From Entamoeba histolytica HM-1:IMSS (taxonomy: Eukaryota > Evosea > Mastigamoebida > Endamoebidae), in the NCBI RefSeq assembly GCF_000208925.1, contig NW_001915184.1, positions 5,129 through 16,264 of the forward strand: DNA of 11,136 bases, in the 5' to 3' direction. Every line of letters starts with the position of its first letter. The first letter of the stretch is position 1. The position numbers and the translations under genes are program-made. This document shows, piece by piece, positions 7,670-11,136 of this stretch. The notes beneath the pieces were generated by a model, which saw only the letters and a program-made list of their open reading frames with translations, had not been told where the DNA came from and did not search any database.

Positions 7670-8256
7670 ATGCAATTAGGATATAATGAAATAATGATTG
7701 TCTCAAAGTATTTTGAAGATATTAAAGATTTTATTAATTTAGAAATTGGAATTAAAAGATTTCAAGGAAATATGGAACAATTTCATTTTAATCCAATTCC
7801 ATTGAATCAATATTCAAGAAAATTATTTCCTAATATTGAAACATTTCATATTTATAATAAAGAAGATAAAATATTTAAAGATGGAAAGATATTTAAACAA
7901 ATAATATGGTATAAAGTGAGTTATTCAAGATATTTAAAAGAGAAAGAAGAAATGAATGAATATAAAAATATTGAATATACACGAAAATATAGAAATATAT
8001 TTGGAAATACAATACAAAAAGAAGTTAATTCACTTGGAAATTATTGTTTTTATGAATGTAATGATATTCAAGAAAGTGAAATACCAACAAGTGTAAGTAA
8101 AATAGGAAAATATTGTTTTGTGAATGTTCATCATTAAAAACAATTAATATACCATCATCAATTACATCAATTTGAATTGGATGTTTTTATCATTGTGGAT
8201 GTGAAGAAGAATTAAAGAAGAATAAAACAATACCAAAAAATTGCTTTTATATATAA
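7670..8256 (+). pseudogene. BspA-like leucine-rich-repeat protein pseudogene
   Basis: The 155-residue open part starts LGYNEIMIVSKYF and contains FINLEIGIKRF, HFNPIPLN, FPNIETFHIY and IIWYKVSYS. This is the N-terminal region I recognise from the large Entamoeba BspA-like family of LRR proteins, which are surface or adhesion-type proteins in related species. Two 23-residue LRR units begin here, with CF at residues 126-127 and 149-150. The frame then breaks near 8119-8125: the ORF ends at TAA 8135-8137, but a +1 frame continues CSSLKTINIPSSITSI, a TGA, then IGCFYHC. That next CF falls exactly 23 residues on. A degenerate fourth CF precedes a TAA at 8254-8256. Intact family members usually carry many more repeats, so this copy is both frameshifted and short. 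ATG 7670 is chosen because the family N-terminus starts there. The gene diverges from the LINE, whose ORF1 start is 170 bases away. Confidence 0.85.
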
Positions 8257-9950
8257 TAAAGAAGAAATAAAGAAAGAAGATAATTGAATTATTAAAGAAT
8301 AAAAAGAAATTTCATTTTATAATTTAAATGATAAGAAATACATAATAAACAAATTAAATGATAATAAAATAAAGAATGAAATATCAAATGAATGAAATGA
8401 AATAAAATCATTCATCATTTATTTAATTATTAATATGTTATGTTTATTTATTTTTAATTTATTTCATATTATTTATTCGTTTCAATATGTTGAATTGATA
8501 TTTCATCTCTTATTAAATGATATTTCATTCTTTATATTTGTTTTGTAATAATTTTATTCTTTATTTTTATTCTTCTGTTTTTTATTTCTTCCTCTTTCTG
8601 ATTTATTTTAAACATCATGTCATTTCACATTTTTATTTTCTCTCTTCTTTATTTTTATTATTGTTATTATTTCATATAAATATTTGGTATTTAATTCAAA
8701 TATAAAATAAATCATAAGAATAATGAAATAGAAATGATGAATAATAATGAAGAATCAATATAAATTTAATTATATTCTTTATTTTATTTTAATAATAAAT
8801 AACAATATTAATCAAATAATAATGGTAACAATAAATATGAAATAAAACAATGATAAATTGATAAAATAAAAAGAATAATTTTATTGTATTTTCATTTATT
8901 TTATTATTCATTTAAATATATGATATTTTATTATTTATTTCATTTCTTATTATTTTAATATATTTACAATATCTAATGTATCAATTTGATATGGTAATGA
9001 TTTATATTTATTTATCATATTTTATTCAACATAAAAATAAAATATTAAATAACAATAAAATAATTTCATAAATAATATACAATAAAATTATATGAAATGA
9101 TGAAATTAATAAAAATATAAAAGAATAAATAAAATGAAGAGTAAATTATTGAATAATTAATGAATAATATAAAAGAAATAAAAATAAGATATGAATAACA
9201 AAAATAAAAGAATAATAATAGAATGAAGAAATGATTAATTCAATTATATTAATGTTTATTTCTTATTTATTTAATTATTTTAATTATATTTGTATGAATT
9301 TCTCTATTTCTTTGTTTTATTATCTATTGTTGTTTATTTTATCTATTTCATTTATTTTATATCATTTATATTGTTTATTCATTGAAATTATTATTTTTAT
9401 TTTATGTTTTATTTCATTATTTCATTTTGATTATTATTCTTTGTTGTTTATTTATATCATTTGTTTATTTTATTCATTCTCATCATTCATTTTATTATAT
9501 TTTCTTTTATCATTTAATTATTTATTATTTATTGTGTAATTTATTAGATTATTTGTTATTATTAAATATGATTAATTGAATATTGAATTAAAATAACATT
9601 TCATTAATAATTCATTATTACTATCAATAATTAATATAATGAATATAATGTTATTCATTTCATAATTATTCAATTGATAAATTCACATAAATTAAATACA
9701 ATTTAATAAAATAGATATAAACCAACACAAAATGATTGAAACACGTTAATATTCACATTAAAATGTTTATTGTCAATTAGAAAAGAGTTTCATTTGTATT
9801 ATTCTTTTTCATTAATTCTTTATATTTGTTTTGATTCTTCTTATCATTTTATGACTTTTCTCTTTTTATTTTATTTTATTATTTCTATATTATATTATTA
9901 CTATATTTATTACTATTTGATTATGACTTTAATTATTGAATAAATATGAA
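8257..9950. other. Low-complexity A+T block with alternating strand bias
   Basis: About 1.7 kb with no gene on either strand. It is built from short words such as aataaa, attatt, tttatt and aatgaa. Purine-rich plus-strand segments (about 8257-8400, 9050-9240) alternate with pyrimidine-rich ones (about 8440-8700, 9240-9540). The pyrimidine-rich parts give hydrophobic Phe/Leu/Ile/Tyr ORFs (for example 9231-9539) that are composition artefacts. No LRR continuation of the BspA-like pseudogene was found. Confidence 0.6.
8369..8535. repeat. 18-bp inverted repeat, 131-bp spacer
   Basis: AAAGAATGAAATATCA at 8371-8386 is exactly complementary to 8518-8533, and the match extends two bases outward to 8369 and 8535. 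It lies in low-complexity DNA just downstream of the BspA-like pseudogene. Two G/C-containing positions in each arm make it slightly less trivial than pure A/T matches. Confidence 0.45.
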
Positions 9951-10221
9951 ACATGTCAAAAGTCAATATTTAATATTCTACACTCTCTCATTTCATATTT
10001 AATTCATTTACTTTGATTTATAAAGTGATTTCATTGTGTAAGTCACAACAAAGAGTAATTTGTTTAATGAAATCCATCCAGAAACACATAAGAGTATCTA
10101 GAAGATGGTGAATAGAAAATACATATCTTCTTAAAGGCATTTGATGATTATTAGAATATTATATTTGGTTGTACTTTTATAAAGGTCAGCTATTCAGTTG
10201 GTCCTTCTTCTTATGATATGA
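9951..10221. other. More complex intergenic stretch before the 68-residue ORF
   Basis: This stretch is less A/T-monotonous than the DNA on either side. ATG at 10067 opens 14 codons (MKSIQKHIRVSRRW) to a TGA, after which the same frame reads IENTYLLKGI to the next stop. It could be the relic of a coding region. TTTTATAAAGG at 10175-10185 resembles a TATA element about 40 bases before the ATG at 10222. Confidence 0.3.
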
Positions 10222-10428
10222 ATGAATAGCTTATTTATACCATATGGTGAAGTATCAACGATAGACAAAAACCAATGTAGATTTATTTCCAAATTAAATT
10301 CAACAAAATTGTCTGAAGTTATTGAGAAGAAGATGAGAAATGGAGAAATGATAAGTTCAAATAGAACATTTATCCCAAAGTGTCAGTTAGTCAAAAAGAA
10401 TAAAAGAGAGAAAATAAGGGATAATTGA
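10222..10428 (+). CDS. Hypothetical 68-residue ORF, possibly a gene fragment
   Basis: I do not recognise this protein. It opens MNSLFIPYGEVSTIDKNQCR, has a mixed, soluble-looking composition (Asp, Gln, Cys, Gly, Pro, Thr), and ends in a basic tail, VKKNKREKIRDN. No membrane segment or known motif is visible. An in-frame TGA lies directly before the ATG, so the frame cannot extend upstream without a frame change or a splice. The composition is clearly unlike the A/T-driven ORFs around it, which suggests real coding origin. It may be a short gene, an exon, or the remnant of a longer gene whose upstream part left traces at 10067-10190. Confidence 0.35.
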   Translation: MNSLFIPYGEVSTIDKNQCRFISKLNSTKLSEVIEKKMRNGEMISSNRTFIPKCQLVKKNKREKIRDN

Positions 10429-11136
10429 AAATAAATAAAATAAATGTTTTAAAATGGTTAATGTTTTTAATAAAATAAAAAATAAAATAAACATTTAAAG
10501 AAATAATGATAAAATAATGATAATTAACAAATTAATATAGAATATTCACATTTCAAATAATATCATTTCATTCATATTAAAATAAATAAAAAGTACAATA
10601 AGAATGATTAATTATTATTTTATTCATTTCTATCTTCTTTATCTTTATCTCTATTTTATTATTTCTTTATCTTTCTTTATCTTTGTTCTTTATCTCTATT
10701 TTATTATTTATTCTTTCTATTATTTAATTAATTACATTTTTCATTTTATTATTCTTTTATTTCTTCTTCATTACATTCTTCTCGTATTTTATGTTTATTC
10801 ATTTATTTCTTCATTTTCAGATTAATATTTTCATTCTTTAATATTTCTTTATTAATTCTTATGTTATTTGTTTATTTTATTTGAATAGTATTTGTTTTAT
10901 GTATTGTTTATTTTCATTTATTATTTCTTTTATTTGACTATTTCTTGTATTTCTCTTTTATTATGTTTATTTGTTATAGAATTTAATGTATTTATTATTT
11001 ATTATTCTTATTAAATAATCAATACATTCATTTTGGTTTATTTTAATTATTTTATGTTTTTGTTATTTATCATTTGTTGTTTCTTCTTCTTTTCTTTGTT
11101 TCATTTTCTTTCTTTGTTTGTTTATTATTTTCAATA
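10429..11136. other. Low-complexity, pyrimidine-rich A+T block
   Basis: After about 170 bases rich in A on the plus strand, the sequence from about 10600 to the window end is almost all T, C and A on the plus strand (words such as tttattt, tctttat, attcttt). The plus-strand ORF at 10604-10825 is a run of Phe/Leu/Ile/Tyr and looks like a composition artefact. The minus strand is Lys/Asn/Glu-rich with frequent stops and shows no clear LINE similarity by eye. Confidence 0.55.
10642..10709. repeat. Short direct repeat, 23 bp at a 45-bp spacing
   Basis: The string TCTTTATCTCTATTTTATTA plus TTT occurs at 10642-10664 and again, identical, at 10687-10709. The DNA between them is made of related CTTTATCTTT words, so this is a decayed tandem array of a pyrimidine-rich unit. 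Confidence 0.6.

Noticed and set aside
9231..9539. 102-codon plus-strand ORF that looks like a membrane protein
   Set aside because: It is built from TTT, TTA, TAT and ATT words of a pyrimidine-rich low-complexity block. There are no varied residues, no motif, and similar chance ORFs occur at 10604-10825 and 8517-8705.
10604..11136. CRISPR-like or tRNA-array-like tandem repeats
   Set aside because: The repeats are short, pyrimidine-only words at irregular spacing with no unique spacers. No tRNA cloverleaf or T-loop sequence was seen. Entamoeba does have tRNA arrays, but nothing here matches one.

Overview
The base composition (extreme A+T, almost no long non-degenerate ORFs) and two recognisable gene families point to the genome of an amoeba of the genus Entamoeba, most likely E. 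invadens or a close relative. The evidence is a BspA-like leucine-rich-repeat N-terminus of the Entamoeba type at 7670, with CF-containing units spaced 23 residues apart, and a non-LTR retrotransposon (LINE) of the R4/R2-like kind that carries a restriction-enzyme-like endonuclease. The genus is inferred from recalled family sequences; no search was run.

Layout, left to right. Positions 1-246 are A+T-rich DNA with no gene seen. Positions 247-661 (minus) hold a relic of a second, divergent copy of the same kind of LINE, covering the ORF1-end/ORF2-start junction. Positions 662-1728 are mostly non-coding. Positions 1729-1989 (plus) encode a small two-helix membrane protein, followed in frame by 44 further open codons. 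Positions 2125-2869 are non-coding but contain a nested inverted repeat at 2640-2719. Positions 2870-7575 hold one nearly full-length, decayed LINE on the minus strand, about 4.7 kb. Its ORF1 (basic, His/Asn-rich N-terminus, then coiled coil) runs 7500-6236. Its ORF2 (N-terminal region, reverse transcriptase with a YMDD box, CCHC zinc knuckle, PD-X14-D endonuclease remnant, conserved C-terminal tail) runs about 6308-2942. The element is closely flanked by a perfect 21-bp inverted repeat of A and T only. Positions 7670-8256 (plus) hold a short, frameshifted BspA-like pseudogene, divergent from the LINE. Positions 8257-9950 and 10429-11136 are low-complexity blocks that alternate between purine-rich and pyrimidine-rich strands. 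Positions 10222-10428 (plus) hold an unrecognised 68-residue ORF.

The most interesting signal is at the LINE ORF1/ORF2 junction. ORF1 and ORF2 overlap, and ORF2 is in the -1 frame with no ATG in its upstream open stretch. The ORF1 frame reads a textbook -1 slippery heptamer (A AAA AAC) followed directly by a G run, and a slip there lands in the ORF2 frame. The second LINE copy near the left edge shows the same overlap in the same relative frame, again without an ATG. Nearly everything else recognisable is decayed, so the window reads as a transposon graveyard with at most two small possible live genes.
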